From: Legionella wadsworthii DSM 21896 = ATCC 33877
GTDB taxonomy: Bacteria > Pseudomonadota > Gammaproteobacteria > Legionellales > Legionellaceae
NCBI RefSeq assembly: GCF_000701265.1
Contig: NZ_KL370761.1
Location: forward strand, 101,268 to 165,267
DNA: 64,000 nt
Reading direction: 5' to 3'
Every line of letters begins with the position of its first letter. The stretch's first letter is position 1. The notes below the pieces were generated by a model. That model worked only from the letters and a program-made list of their open reading frames with translations, was not told where the DNA came from and searched no databases. Shown in pieces: positions 1-9,469 of the stretch. The position numbers and the translations under genes were made by a program.

Positions 1-101
1 CATCCGTATTCCAAAATTCGGGAATTCATATCCTCTTGAGACAAATCAAACATCTCACGATATTCGTCAACACTATGTCCCCAGAGTACTAATTTACGCA
101 T
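1..101 (-). CDS. Partial CDS, probable SAM-dependent methyltransferase (N-terminus only)
   Basis: Only the first 33 codons lie in the window; the gene runs off the left edge. It starts at an ATG with a good Shine-Dalgarno (AGGAGA) a few bases upstream. The visible peptide begins MRKLVLWGHSVDEYREMFDL and ends in RILEYGC, which resembles the first SAM-binding motif (E/D-x-G-x-G) of class I methyltransferases. The gene is divergent from rmlB. The ATG and ribosome site are seen directly; the methyltransferase call rests on one short motif and is tentative. Confidence 0.55.
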   Translation of the reverse strand, partial: MRKLVLWGHSVDEYREMFDLSQEDMNSRILEYG

Positions 102-451
102 GAATGACTCTCCTAAAATAGATAACCTAAAACACTGAAACTTGGGATTGTATTACCCTTGGAGTTTTCTTTTGGCTTAAGATTAGGCGATTTTTTAAAT
201 CTGGTAAAGGTGCATTTTAAATCCTATCTTGTTAAATTAAAAATATTATTGTTCATCAAGGGTGTTTTGCGACAGAGATTTTTTCTGTAAATAAGCTTTT
301 TCGCAAAAAAATTAAGTTAAAACCTATTCAATTTATTCTTGACATGAGTCTATTTCATTGAGAATAATTCAAAGGATAAATATAAAATGACTACTAATAA
401 AATTAAATATTAAGTCATATAAGGGACTTTTAAAGGAAAATAAATTTTTAT
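102..451. other. Intergenic gap between divergent genes
   Basis: This 350-base AT-rich gap separates the divergent partial methyltransferase and rmlB. It carries the rmlB-side promoter candidate listed separately. I see no coding potential or strong terminator in it. Confidence 0.6.
339..368 (+). promoter_or_regulatory. Candidate sigma70 promoter for rmlBA
   Basis: A perfect -35 box TTGACA at 339-344 is followed, after 18 bases, by AATAAT at 363-368 (5 of 6 to consensus). It points at rmlB about 80 bases downstream. It was found by eye; no start site is known. Confidence 0.5.
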
Positions 452-1522
452 ATGAAAATTTTAATTACAGGGGGTGCCGGCTTTATCGGTTCCGCATTAG
501 TTCGCTTTATTATTGAGAATACTGAAGATACTGTAATCAATGTAGACAAGCTGACCTATGCAGGAAATTTAGAGTCCCTTCATCGTATTTCAAATAATCC
601 GCGTCATATTTTTCAACAAGTAGATATACGGTCTCATGATCAATTGAATCACGTTTTTTCTACATTCCAACCCGATGCAGTCATGCATTTGGCAGCAGAA
701 AGCCATGTCGATCGATCTATAGACGGACCCGCTGACTTTGTCCAAACCAATATTGTGGGTACTTATAATTTACTTGAGACAGCACGAGTTTATTGGCAGT
801 CCTTATCCCCAGCGCAAAAAGAGACCTTTCGTTTTCATCATATCTCTACCGATGAAGTTTATGGGGACCTGGACAATACAAATGAATTTTTTACTGAAAA
901 AACTCCGTATGCCCCGAGCTCACCCTATTCCGCAAGTAAGGCAAGTTCTGATCATTTAGTCAGAGCATGGCATAGAACCTATGGATTGCCTACGATAATC
1001 ACCAATTGCTCTAATAACTATGGTCCTTATCAATATCCTGAAAAATTAATCCCTGTTCTAATTCATAATGCCCTTGCCGGAAAAAGCTTACCCATATATG
1101 GAAATGGGACACAAATTCGAGATTGGCTCTATGTTAATGATCATGTTCATGCCCTTTATTTGGTATTAAAAAAAGGAGAGGTAGGCTCTACCTATAACAT
1201 AGGGGGTCATAATGAGAAACAAAATATTGAGGTAGCCTACACGGTTTGTGATTTATTAGAAGATTTATTCCCTGGAAAACCCTCTCACGTTACTTTTTAT
1301 CGGGATTTAATTACCCATATTAAAGATAGACCTGGACATGACAAACGTTATGCAATCGATGCAACAAAGATTCAAAGGGAATTAGGATGGAAACCAAAAG
1401 AAACTTTTGAATCAGGAATGAGAAAGACAGTGGAATGGTATCTTCAGAATCAAAGTTGGTGCCAAATTATTTTAAATAAAATGCATAAGCAAAAAATTAA
1501 GGAAGAGGAATTATCCGCATGA
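452..1522 (+). CDS. rmlB: dTDP-glucose 4,6-dehydratase
   Basis: Converts dTDP-D-glucose to dTDP-4-keto-6-deoxy-D-glucose, the second step of dTDP-L-rhamnose synthesis in the cytoplasm. The 356-residue protein has the extended-SDR layout: NAD-binding TGGAGFIGS at residues 6-14, the RmlB-specific TDE triad at 133-135, and catalytic YSASK with Tyr159 and Lys163. Length is normal for the family. The last four bases (ATGA) overlap the start of rmlA, so the two are translationally coupled. The other two rhamnose genes, rmlD and rmlC, lie just downstream on the opposite strand, so the usual single rml operon is split into two convergent pairs. Confidence 0.96.
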   Translation: MKILITGGAGFIGSALVRFIIENTEDTVINVDKLTYAGNLESLHRISNNPRHIFQQVDIRSHDQLNHVFSTFQPDAVMHLAAESHVDRSIDGPADFVQTNIVGTYNLLETARVYWQSLSPAQKETFRFHHISTDEVYGDLDNTNEFFTEKTPYAPSSPYSASKASSDHLVRAWHRTYGLPTIITNCSNNYGPYQYPEKLIPVLIHNALAGKSLPIYGNGTQIRDWLYVNDHVHALYLVLKKGEVGSTYNIGGHNEKQNIEVAYTVCDLLEDLFPGKPSHVTFYRDLITHIKDRPGHDKRYAIDATKIQRELGWKPKETFESGMRKTVEWYLQNQSWCQIILNKMHKQKIKEEELSA

Positions 1523-2397
1523 AAGGAATTGTGCTCGCAGGAGGCTCAGGTACACGTCTTTACCCAATTACACAAGGCATATCAAAACAATTACTTCCTA
1601 TTTATGATAAGCCAATGATTTATTACTCCTTATCTGTCTTGATGTTGGCAGGTATTCGCGACATCCTTGTCATTACCACCCCGGAAGATTGTCCGGCATA
1701 TCAACGTCTTTTGGGCGGCGGGGAACAATTTGGTATCAATTTACAATATGCCTTACAACCTAGCCCTGATGGATTAGCCCAAGCCTTTGTTATTGGAAAA
1801 GAATTCATAGGCCAGGACCGTGTCTGTTTGGTACTTGGGGATAACATTTTTTACGGACATGGATTTATAAAAAAACTTCAGGAAGCTGTGTCACGTCAAA
1901 ATGGAGCCACTATTTTCGCATATCAAGTCAAAGATCCTGAGCGTTTTGGGGTTGTCACGTTTGATGATCAAATGAAAGCAATTTCAATAGAAGAAAAACC
2001 AAAACAACCTAAATCGCAGTATGCCATAACAGGGCTTTATTTTTATGACAATCAAGTGGTAGAGATAGCCAAACAAGTACGCCCATCCTATCGTGGAGAA
2101 TTAGAAATCTCTTGTATTAACCAGTACTATCTCGAATGCTCAAACCTTCACGTTGAACTGCTGGGACGTGGCTTCGCATGGCTCGATACAGGTACTCACG
2201 AAAGCCTTTTAGAGGCAGGGGCTTTTGTCCAAACTATTGAACATCGGCAAGGGTTAAAAATAGCTTGTTTAGAAGAAATTGCTTATAAAAACCAATGGAT
2301 CAGTCCAGAAAAACTTGAAGAAATTGGGAATAAGTTTAGTAAAAACAATTATGGAACTTATTTGCTGGATTTACTCCAAGCAAATAAACATTTCTAA
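1519..2397 (+). CDS. rmlA: Glucose-1-phosphate thymidylyltransferase
   Basis: Makes dTDP-glucose from glucose-1-phosphate and dTTP, the first and feedback-regulated step of the rhamnose pathway. The 292-residue protein opens with [16 protein letters not shown], the nucleotide-binding signature GGSGTR with its catalytic Arg, and has [12 protein letters not shown] (metal/sugar-nucleotide Asp) near residue 108 and IEEKP near residue 160. Length matches the short RmlA class. It overlaps rmlB by four bases. It converges with rmlD across a 93-base gap. Confidence 0.96.
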   Translation: MKGIVLAGGSGTRLYPITQGISKQLLPIYDKPMIYYSLSVLMLAGIRDILVITTPEDCPAYQRLLGGGEQFGINLQYALQPSPDGLAQAFVIGKEFIGQDRVCLVLGDNIFYGHGFIKKLQEAVSRQNGATIFAYQVKDPERFGVVTFDDQMKAISIEEKPKQPKSQYAITGLYFYDNQVVEIAKQVRPSYRGELEISCINQYYLECSNLHVELLGRGFAWLDTGTHESLLEAGAFVQTIEHRQGLKIACLEEIAYKNQWISPEKLEEIGNKFSKNNYGTYLLDLLQANKHF

Positions 2398-2413
2398 AAT
2401 ATTACTATTATGA

Positions 2414-2445
2414 GGCGAAACTCGTAATTGAGTTTGAGTTCCGCC
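2414..2445. other. Imperfect hairpin between convergent rmlA and rmlD
   Basis: GGCGAAACTC at 2414-2423 can pair with GAGTTCCGCC at 2436-2445 with one mismatch and a 12-base loop. It lies between two converging genes, where a bidirectional terminator would be expected, but no clear T-run follows on either side. Confidence 0.3.
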
Positions 2446-2490
2446 AGCTTCTAAATGCCCAAAATCCGTAAAAAAGGGATAATTGTAAGC

Positions 2491-3396
2491 CTATACCGAT
2501 GCTGTTTCTCTAGTCCGTAGAATAAATTGATCTATAACTTCTGCTAAATAATTTCTCCAGTGATGGGGTTGAATACCCAAGATTTTTTGAATTTTAGTGG
2601 TATCGAGAACTGAATTTGCGGGCCTATTCACTTTAGTTATATATTCTTCTGACTTAATAGGTATTAAATTTTTTAAAGTCAAAACAGCATCTTTTTCTTC
2701 TGCATTTTGAATAAAAAATTTGGCAAATTCATACCAGTTCGTCTTCCCTTCACCGGCATAGTGATATATTCCCCACTCTGAAAAACCGGGCTGGCTCATC
2801 TTCTCTACTACTTTCAAAAGAGCTCTGGCAATATCCCGGGCAGCAGTAGGTTTACCCCACTGATCGGAAACCACTCTTAACTCTTCTCTGGTGGATGCTA
2901 AGTTTAAAATTGTCTTTACAAAATTAGAGCCGTATATTCCAAAGACCCAACTGACACGCAAAATGATATGTTCCTTAAGCTGCGATAAGATGGCCTGCTC
3001 GCCAGCAAACTTTGATTGCGCATAGACTCCTTGAGGGTTTGGCGTATCTGTTTCAGTGTATGATTCTTCTTTTAACCCATCAAAAACATAATCTGTAGAT
3101 AAGTGAATTAAAGGTATTTCCCTTAGGCTGCAATATTGAGCTAAATACCGCACAAATTCAGTATTAACCACATGGACAAGCTGGGCTTCATCTTCTGCCT
3201 TATCTACTGCCGTATAAGCAGCTGCATTAATAATCAAATCTGGATTGATTCTTTCTAATGTGGCATGGACTTTATCTAAATGAAAGCAATCCAGTTCTTT
3301 TCTGGATACGGCAACAACCTCATGATTTGCGACAAAAAAGAGTTTGGTAATTTCAGAGCCAACTTGGCCTTTAGCCCCTGTTACAAGAATTTTCAT
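2491..3396 (-). CDS. rmlD: dTDP-4-dehydrorhamnose reductase
   Basis: Performs the last step of dTDP-L-rhamnose synthesis, NAD(P)H-dependent reduction of the 4-keto sugar. The start chosen is the ATG giving MKILVTGAKGQVGSE, because the dinucleotide-binding motif TGxxGQVG should sit at the N-terminus and because this ATG overlaps the rmlC stop by four bases (ATGA). A longer reading frame exists upstream but only reads through rmlC. Other RmlD marks in the 301-residue protein are STDYVFDG and the catalytic Tyr/Lys of VYAQSKFAGE. It is coupled to rmlC and converges on rmlBA. Confidence 0.94.
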   Translation of the reverse strand: MKILVTGAKGQVGSEITKLFFVANHEVVAVSRKELDCFHLDKVHATLERINPDLIINAAAYTAVDKAEDEAQLVHVVNTEFVRYLAQYCSLREIPLIHLSTDYVFDGLKEESYTETDTPNPQGVYAQSKFAGEQAILSQLKEHIILRVSWVFGIYGSNFVKTILNLASTREELRVVSDQWGKPTAARDIARALLKVVEKMSQPGFSEWGIYHYAGEGKTNWYEFAKFFIQNAEEKDAVLTLKNLIPIKSEEYITKVNRPANSVLDTTKIQKILGIQPHHWRNYLAEVIDQFILRTRETASV

Positions 3397-3953
3397 TGAT
3401 ATCTCGGTAGAAATTGAGGGTTGATTACATCCAAAGGACTTGCGTGCTGATCTTTTTCCGATAGTTGGAGTGATTCTTCTATTGGCCAATCAATATCTAA
3501 TTGGGGATCCAAATAATGAATGGAAAGTTCACTTTCAGGATGATAATAATCGGTGCATTTATAAAAGAAATCAGCAGTGGGGCTTAACACGTAAAATCCA
3601 TGAGCAAAACCTTTGGGAATCCAAATTTGACGCTTGTTTTCTCCAGAAAGAACGACTCCGACCCATGAGCCAAAGGTAGGGGAACCTACTCGAATATCCA
3701 CCGCAACGTCAAAAACCTCCCCAGCTAAAACAGTAACTAATTTACCTTGAACTTGCTGGCTTTGATAATGCAAACCCCGTAAAACACCTCGACTTGAGCG
3801 TGATAAATTATCTTGAACAAAATTATCGTGGATGCCGATCAATTCTTTATAACGTACTGCTTGAAAAGATTCGTAAAAAAAACCACGATCATCACCATAA
3901 ACACGTGGTTCAATAATTTTTATTTCCGGTATTTTTGTGTCTATTATATTCAT
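3393..3953 (-). CDS. rmlC: dTDP-4-dehydrorhamnose 3,5-epimerase
   Basis: Epimerises dTDP-4-keto-6-deoxyglucose at C3 and C5 to dTDP-4-keto-L-rhamnose. The 186-residue cupin has the family hallmarks: RGFFYESFQ near residue 23, VLRGLHYQ with the catalytic His near residue 62, and WIPKGFAHGFYVLS near residue 112. Length is normal. It is the first gene of the minus-strand rmlCD pair and overlaps rmlD by four bases. A 172-base AT-rich gap separates it from the divergent glycosyltransferase at 4126. Confidence 0.96.
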   Translation of the reverse strand: MNIIDTKIPEIKIIEPRVYGDDRGFFYESFQAVRYKELIGIHDNFVQDNLSRSSRGVLRGLHYQSQQVQGKLVTVLAGEVFDVAVDIRVGSPTFGSWVGVVLSGENKRQIWIPKGFAHGFYVLSPTADFFYKCTDYYHPESELSIHYLDPQLDIDWPIEESLQLSEKDQHASPLDVINPQFLPRYQ

Positions 3954-4125
3954 GAACTACCCTGTAGAAAAATCTCCAAAAACCAATAATTATAATAAAC
4001 AAAATGAAGTGTCATTAAAACCTTTTTGATACGAATTAAATAAGCCTTAAAAGTAATTTACTTTTCCTATCTCTCTGATAAATAATGATCTATATTAGGC
4101 AGGATATTTATTCACTAGATATATA

Positions 4126-6222
4126 ATGATTCATCAAATTATAAAACCATTTACCAGTATTGCTCATCACATTTCGAGAAAATTTAAAGGGAAAATTGCT
4201 TCGGAACCACAGAGCATCTACGAGATCCCTAGAGCAATACCTCAAGATTTCAAACCCAAAATTTCCATTATTGTACCCAATTACAACCATGCACCTTTTT
4301 TAAAAGCCCGGTTAGATTCAATATATTCTCAAACCTATTCCAATTTCGAAGTCTTATTACTTGATGACTGTTCTACGGATGAAAGCGATAAAATTTTAAA
4401 AGATTACCTGCACCGCTTTCCGCAAAATACAACCTATCATGTCAATGAAAAAAATTCCGGGAGTGTCTTTCATCAATGGAAAAAAGGAATTGAATTAGCT
4501 ACAGGCGATTTCATTTGGATTGCAGAAAGTGATGATTATTCCTCAGACCATTTTCTTGAAGAGCTGGTTAAATATTTTATCAATGAAGCAGTCATGCTCG
4601 CTTTTTGTAGGACAGACTTCGTCACAGGCTCACCCCCTCAGAAAATCTGGACTACAGAGCATTACCTATCCTCATTTAAAATAGATTGGAAAAATACTTG
4701 GATAAAATCAGCCCACAAATTAGTGAATGATGCTTGGGCCATCAAGAATATTGTTCCTAATGTGAGCAGCGCCCTTTTTAGGAATCCTAAAAAAATTGAT
4801 TCTCAACTGGAACATTTATGGAGTACTTTAAAATTATATGGGGATTGGATTTTTTATTTGAAACTAATCCAGGGTGGATTGGTAGCTTATAGCCCTCATG
4901 TAACCAATTTTTATCGTCAACACCCGAATAACACCGCAACAAAAATCCAGCAATTGGATATTTATTATCGTGAGCAAGAAATAACAAGCCAAATCATGTG
5001 TCAACTTTACAAAGTAAGCCATGAAGCGCTCCAACACCAAGCAATGGAAGTTTATAAACATTGGAAGGAACACAGAGGGAACAGTACACGAGATGAATTT
5101 TCGAAGTTGTATAATCTAGATCGTATAACGCCTGAATGCTCGACCAGAAAATCTAATATTTTAATGGCTGCCTATGCAATAACGTCAGGCGGAGGGGAAA
5201 CATTTCCCATTTTTCTTGCGAATAAATTAAAGCTAAAAGGACATGCTGTGACATTTCTTAACTGGTGCGGCGATAAAACAGAATCAGGCGTTCGCAACAT
5301 GCTTTCTCCATTAATCCCTGTACTCGAAAGGGATAAGATTACCTTGAATGCCGATTTGATTGAGGATTTAGGTATAGAGCTTGTCCATTCTCATCATGCC
5401 TCTGTGGATCTGGGTTTTCCTGTAGATCATCCCCATGTACGAAGAGTCATCACCATGCATGGAATGTATGAAATGGTACAACCGCGTCATCTCCCTGAAG
5501 TATTAGCTCACCTAGAGAAGCACATTGATCAAATTGTTTATACCGCACAAAAAAATATCACACCCATAACCCTTCCTTCATTGAAAGATAAATCGATTCG
5601 CATAGACAATGCTTTACCTGTGCATGAAATTAACCCAGTTTCCCGGGCAGAACTTGGAATACCTGAAGAAGATTTCCTCATTTGTTTGGTATCCCGAGCC
5701 ATTCCCGAAAAAGGTTGGGCAGAAGCGATTGCCGCTGTAGCGCTCGCGAGAAAAAGAAGCCATCGTAAGATTCAGCTTTTAATTGTGGGAAATGGGAGAG
5801 AATACAACCGCCTACGTACCAGGTATGCCTCTGAATTCATTCATTTTCTAGGATTCAAATCCAATGTAAGGGATTATTTCGCAACCTCCGATCTCGGTCT
5901 CATCCCATCCCGCTTTAAAGGGGAGTCCTTTCCTTTAGTTTTAATCGATTGCTTATTTTCTGGCAAACCGGTCCTTGCAAGCAATATTGGAGAAATAGAG
6001 GAAATGCTTCTTACTGAAGAGGGATTTGCTGGAGAATTATTTGATCTTACAAACTGGAAAATACCTGTAAAAGCATTAGCAGAATCAATGACAAAACTCG
6101 CCAACAATCACGATTATTATCACTCTTTATTAAAGAGGGTTCCATTAGCTGCTGAAAAATTTAGTCTTGAAAATATGGTTCTTAGATATGAAGAGGTTTA
6201 TAGAAAAGCATTAGCTATTTAA
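4126..6222 (+). CDS. Bifunctional glycosyltransferase, GT2 domain fused to GT4 domain
   Basis: The 698-residue protein joins two glycosyltransferase folds. Residues about 45-290 are a GT-A family 2 domain, with ISIIVPNYNHAPFLKARLDS, LLLDDCSTDES and a DxD-like AESDD. Residues about 345-690 are a GT-B family 4 domain, with GGGETFP near its start, LVSRAIPEKG, and the nucleotide-sugar site ESFPLVLIDCLFSGKPVLAS. No membrane segment is evident, so it probably works at the cytoplasmic face. Next to the rhamnose genes and opposite the O-antigen export block, it probably adds two successive sugars to a surface polysaccharide. Donor and acceptor cannot be told. No strong ribosome site precedes the ATG. 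Confidence 0.85.
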   Translation: MIHQIIKPFTSIAHHISRKFKGKIASEPQSIYEIPRAIPQDFKPKISIIVPNYNHAPFLKARLDSIYSQTYSNFEVLLLDDCSTDESDKILKDYLHRFPQNTTYHVNEKNSGSVFHQWKKGIELATGDFIWIAESDDYSSDHFLEELVKYFINEAVMLAFCRTDFVTGSPPQKIWTTEHYLSSFKIDWKNTWIKSAHKLVNDAWAIKNIVPNVSSALFRNPKKIDSQLEHLWSTLKLYGDWIFYLKLIQGGLVAYSPHVTNFYRQHPNNTATKIQQLDIYYREQEITSQIMCQLYKVSHEALQHQAMEVYKHWKEHRGNSTRDEFSKLYNLDRITPECSTRKSNILMAAYAITSGGGETFPIFLANKLKLKGHAVTFLNWCGDKTESGVRNMLSPLIPVLERDKITLNADLIEDLGIELVHSHHASVDLGFPVDHPHVRRVITMHGMYEMVQPRHLPEVLAHLEKHIDQIVYTAQKNITPITLPSLKDKSIRIDNALPVHEINPVSRAELGIPEEDFLICLVSRAIPEKGWAEAIAAVALARKRSHRKIQLLIVGNGREYNRLRTRYASEFIHFLGFKSNVRDYFATSDLGLIPSRFKGESFPLVLIDCLFSGKPVLASNIGEIEEMLLTEEGFAGELFDLTNWKIPVKALAESMTKLANNHDYYHSLLKRVPLAAEKFSLENMVLRYEEVYRKALAI

Positions 6223-6343
6223 TAAATAGAATTTTCTTAGGAATCCATTAACAAAATAATAATTATAACCTTTAGAGTTGGGTAAAAAGAAATTTATTTA
6301 ATAAATAAATAATTAATTAAAAACATTTTCTTTTTGAAATTTC

Positions 6344-8401
6344 TTAGATTTTGTTCATAGCCATTATTAAATAAGGCGCTATAAACTCTGAACCATAGCT
6401 ATTAAGATGATTTGAGTCATCATAAATAACTTGATTATTTTTTATTATATAACATTTCTTTTTATCGCAGAGTAACTCAGAAAGATCGAATGTTTTAACT
6501 TGTGGAAAATCTTTCAAAATTTCTTTAACTAAAGAGCGATAACTATCATATGCTGGATTGTCGTCAAAACTCTTTCTAGAAAAAGAGCAGATGTCGTTTT
6601 TGGTTATTCTTAACGGACGCCACTGACATTTCTTGGGATCAAAATTAATAGAAGGATTATCAAACAGAACAAGAATTTTTTTTCCAGATTTAATGAGCTT
6701 TGAAAAAGTTCTTTTCATGCCCTCTCTTAGAACATGACGATAATCTTTATCTTCTGGATTTGCTACGTCTACTGCATCATTATACGAACATGTGGGATTA
6801 TGTGCCAGGATAACTGTCTTAATTTCCTGATCATTAAGTATATAATTATAGGCAGTATCAATCAGTTTATATGCATCTTTACGTATTTTTAAAATTGAAG
6901 TATTCGCTAAATTTATGCCTGAAGAAACACCCAGTAGAGGTGCTGCACAGCTTGCAGAAAATACTGCAACACTGCTGCTTTTGTAATCAAGGTATTTACT
7001 CATACCAGGAAAAAGTTGTCCTGCATGAGAGTCACCAATAATTGCAATTGAATTATGTGCCTCTTTTTGCAGTAAGCAGGGATTATCAGTTATGGTTTGC
7101 CATTGAGGAAAGATTTTTTTACAGTTTTTAAGAGCTTCTTCATAGGCAAGATTTAAAGTGTCTCGATTGTGACTCTGTTCCTTCACAAGGTTAGAAAATC
7201 TAGATCCAAATCCTTCTCTTATATAATCTTGATATCCAAAAAATCCAATAAGGATCATTATGAGCAATAGAATTATCACTTTACCTCTACCACGCTCTCC
7301 AAATCGTATGGGACATTCAATTAGTTTGTAGGTAATCCATGAAAGAAGAATAGAAAGAATTACAGCAGCTATTCGAATAATCCAACTTGGAGTTTGACTT
7401 TCAATAATTCTCAGGAACGATAGGATTGGCCAATGCCATAAGTATAAAGGGAAACTAATTAATCCAAACCATATTAAAAGATTGTTGGATAAAACTACTC
7501 TATTAATCCATGAATTAGACCCAGCATAAATAATAAGGACTGTACCTAAAACTGGGATAACTGCCCATTTTCCAGGAAAACTTGAATCTTTACTAATGAC
7601 ACAAAAACCATAAATTAAAATAAAAGAACCAAAAATAGATAGAAAATTGATAAAAAATGTTCCTTTCTCATTTAAATGAGCTCTATATAAAATTTGTGAC
7701 AAAACTGTATCAATTTTTATTTCAAATTTTTGGTATTTATCTCTCTTATAGCGATTAATCAAGGCAAGTAACCCACCTGATAGCAATTCCCAAAATCGTG
7801 TTTGGGGGGAATAAAAGGAAACAACAAAATCATCATTTATCCCTCTAACGTTAAGAATAAATGATATAAGAGCTAAACATAATGTAACTAAGAACAAGTT
7901 AAACTTTTGTTTCCATGCAAACCAAATCAATAAGGGCCAAACAAAATAAAACTGCTCTTCTACACCTAAACTCCAAATATGAAGCAATGGCTTTGTTTCT
8001 GCTGAATTATCAAAGTATCCTGCTTCACCCCATAAAATTATATTTTGAACGAAACCGGTACTACCAACTATATGCTTCCCCAGTTGTTTGTATTCATCTG
8101 GTAATAATGCAAACCAACCAAAAATAAGACAAGAAACTAAGACGACAATTAATGCAGGAAATATACGTTTTATACGTCTTATATAAAATTCTTTAAAGCT
8201 GAAACTCCCTCTATCAAGATTTTCAAAAATAATAGAAGTAATTAAATAACCTGATATTACAAAAAAAACATCTACTCCAATAAAACCACCTTTGAATATT
8301 TCTGGAAATGCATGAAACGCAACTACCCATAAAACAGCAACAGCACGCAAACCATCTATATCTGCCCTGTATACAGAATGAATTTTATTTGAAGGATACA
8401 C
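6344..8401 (-). CDS. AT3-SGNH O-acyltransferase (OafA/YrhL type)
   Basis: The 685-residue membrane enzyme probably O-acetylates LPS sugar. The N-terminal half is an acyltransferase-3 domain: YRADIDGLRAVAVLWVVAFH carries the family's R/H signature, GGFIGVDVFFVISGYLI follows, and about ten hydrophobic segments run to residue ~370. The C-terminal half is a periplasmic SGNH esterase-like domain with IAIIGDSHAG (nucleophile Ser) and DDSNHLNSYG (Asp and His). The start is GTG at 8401, supported by AGGGA nine bases upstream; no ATG is near. It is the last gene of the minus-strand O-antigen block, so it probably decorates that polymer. The acyl group and sugar position are unknown. Confidence 0.88.
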   Translation of the reverse strand: MYPSNKIHSVYRADIDGLRAVAVLWVVAFHAFPEIFKGGFIGVDVFFVISGYLITSIIFENLDRGSFSFKEFYIRRIKRIFPALIVVLVSCLIFGWFALLPDEYKQLGKHIVGSTGFVQNIILWGEAGYFDNSAETKPLLHIWSLGVEEQFYFVWPLLIWFAWKQKFNLFLVTLCLALISFILNVRGINDDFVVSFYSPQTRFWELLSGGLLALINRYKRDKYQKFEIKIDTVLSQILYRAHLNEKGTFFINFLSIFGSFILIYGFCVISKDSSFPGKWAVIPVLGTVLIIYAGSNSWINRVVLSNNLLIWFGLISFPLYLWHWPILSFLRIIESQTPSWIIRIAAVILSILLSWITYKLIECPIRFGERGRGKVIILLLIMILIGFFGYQDYIREGFGSRFSNLVKEQSHNRDTLNLAYEEALKNCKKIFPQWQTITDNPCLLQKEAHNSIAIIGDSHAGQLFPGMSKYLDYKSSSVAVFSASCAAPLLGVSSGINLANTSILKIRKDAYKLIDTAYNYILNDQEIKTVILAHNPTCSYNDAVDVANPEDKDYRHVLREGMKRTFSKLIKSGKKILVLFDNPSINFDPKKCQWRPLRITKNDICSFSRKSFDDNPAYDSYRSLVKEILKDFPQVKTFDLSELLCDKKKCYIIKNNQVIYDDSNHLNSYGSEFIAPYLIMAMNKI

Positions 8402-8523
8402 AATTCAATTCCCTATGATGAATATTTCAATTGCTTATTCAATAAACTCTTAAGAAAATTACTAAAACCGATTTACTCATGGCAAATAGACCTAGTTTTA
8501 TAATCTTTATACAAGATGTTATA

Positions 8524-9456
8524 TCAACATGGTTGTAAATTCTTAATCCAATTCATCATGCGTTCTAATCCCTCAGAAAATTTGACTCGAGGTTTCCAAT
8601 TTAATTCCTTCATTGCCCTCTCTATTGAAAGAATACTTACTGGCACATCGAAGGTTCTTCCTTCTGTATATTTCCGTTCTAATTCATATCCAACAACCAC
8701 TTCTATTTCCTGAAGGACTTCATTTAAACTAATCCCTTGTCCTGAACCTATATTAAAAATATGTTCTTCTCCTTTATAAAAAATGGATTGGATCATAGCA
8801 AGAACAACATCAGAAATATGTATGTAATCTCTTATTACGGACCCATTACCCCAAATTTCTATTGGTTCTCTTCGCAAAGCTTTACCTAAAAAAACGGCTA
8901 CGGCTCCTTGTGCTGAATTGATCGACTGCTTTTCTCCAAATGGGTTCGATAACCTTAAAATGGAATACTCCAAATTGTAAATTTGGTGAAACAGACTTAG
9001 ATATTTTTCGATAGCAAGCTTTATTATACCGTAAGAACAAATTGGATTTGTTGCATGGTTTTCATTAATGGGAAGCTGCATTGGAGTTCCATACACTGTA
9101 CCCCCTGATGAGAGGAAAATAACCTTTTTAATTCCAAAATTTACAGCATGTTTTAATAACCTAATTGTTCCTAATAGATTAGTTTCTACATCGAATAGAG
9201 GATCTAAATTAGAAGTCTTGGGCAAGACCGTAGAAACTAGATGAAAACAAATATCACATCCCTGCATTGCTTCGGCTATCTCTGTATCATTTAAAAAATC
9301 ACCTTTAATAAATTGATAGTTCTTAGATTGGATATTTGTATTCGACCGGTCAAAAACTTTAACAAAGCATCCTTGCTCGACAAGGGTATCTACTAAGTGT
9401 GAGCCTATGAACCCATTACCGCCTAAAACTAAAATATTTAGATTTGATATTTTCAT
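8524..9456 (-). CDS. NAD-dependent nucleotide-sugar epimerase/dehydratase
   Basis: An extended short-chain dehydrogenase of 310 residues related to UDP-glucose 4-epimerase. The Rossmann motif GGNGFIGS lies near residues 13-20, a catalytic Ser in the LSSGGTVYG segment near 120, and catalytic YGIIK near 145. NPFG and GNGSVIRDYIHISDV match the nucleotide-sugar-binding regions. It lies 13 bases downstream of the GT4-RgpF gene in the same operon, so it probably supplies an activated sugar for this glycan. The motifs do not separate UDP-Glc/GlcNAc epimerase from related dehydratases. Confidence 0.85.
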   Translation of the reverse strand: MKISNLNILVLGGNGFIGSHLVDTLVEQGCFVKVFDRSNTNIQSKNYQFIKGDFLNDTEIAEAMQGCDICFHLVSTVLPKTSNLDPLFDVETNLLGTIRLLKHAVNFGIKKVIFLSSGGTVYGTPMQLPINENHATNPICSYGIIKLAIEKYLSLFHQIYNLEYSILRLSNPFGEKQSINSAQGAVAVFLGKALRREPIEIWGNGSVIRDYIHISDVVLAMIQSIFYKGEEHIFNIGSGQGISLNEVLQEIEVVVGYELERKYTEGRTFDVPVSILSIERAMKELNWKPRVKFSEGLERMMNWIKNLQPC

Positions 9457-9469
9457 TATAATTTTAACT

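Noticed and set aside
3397..3489. Longer N-terminus for RmlD
   Set aside because: The added residues are rmlC read in another frame, while the internal ATG overlaps the rmlC stop and begins at the dinucleotide-binding motif.
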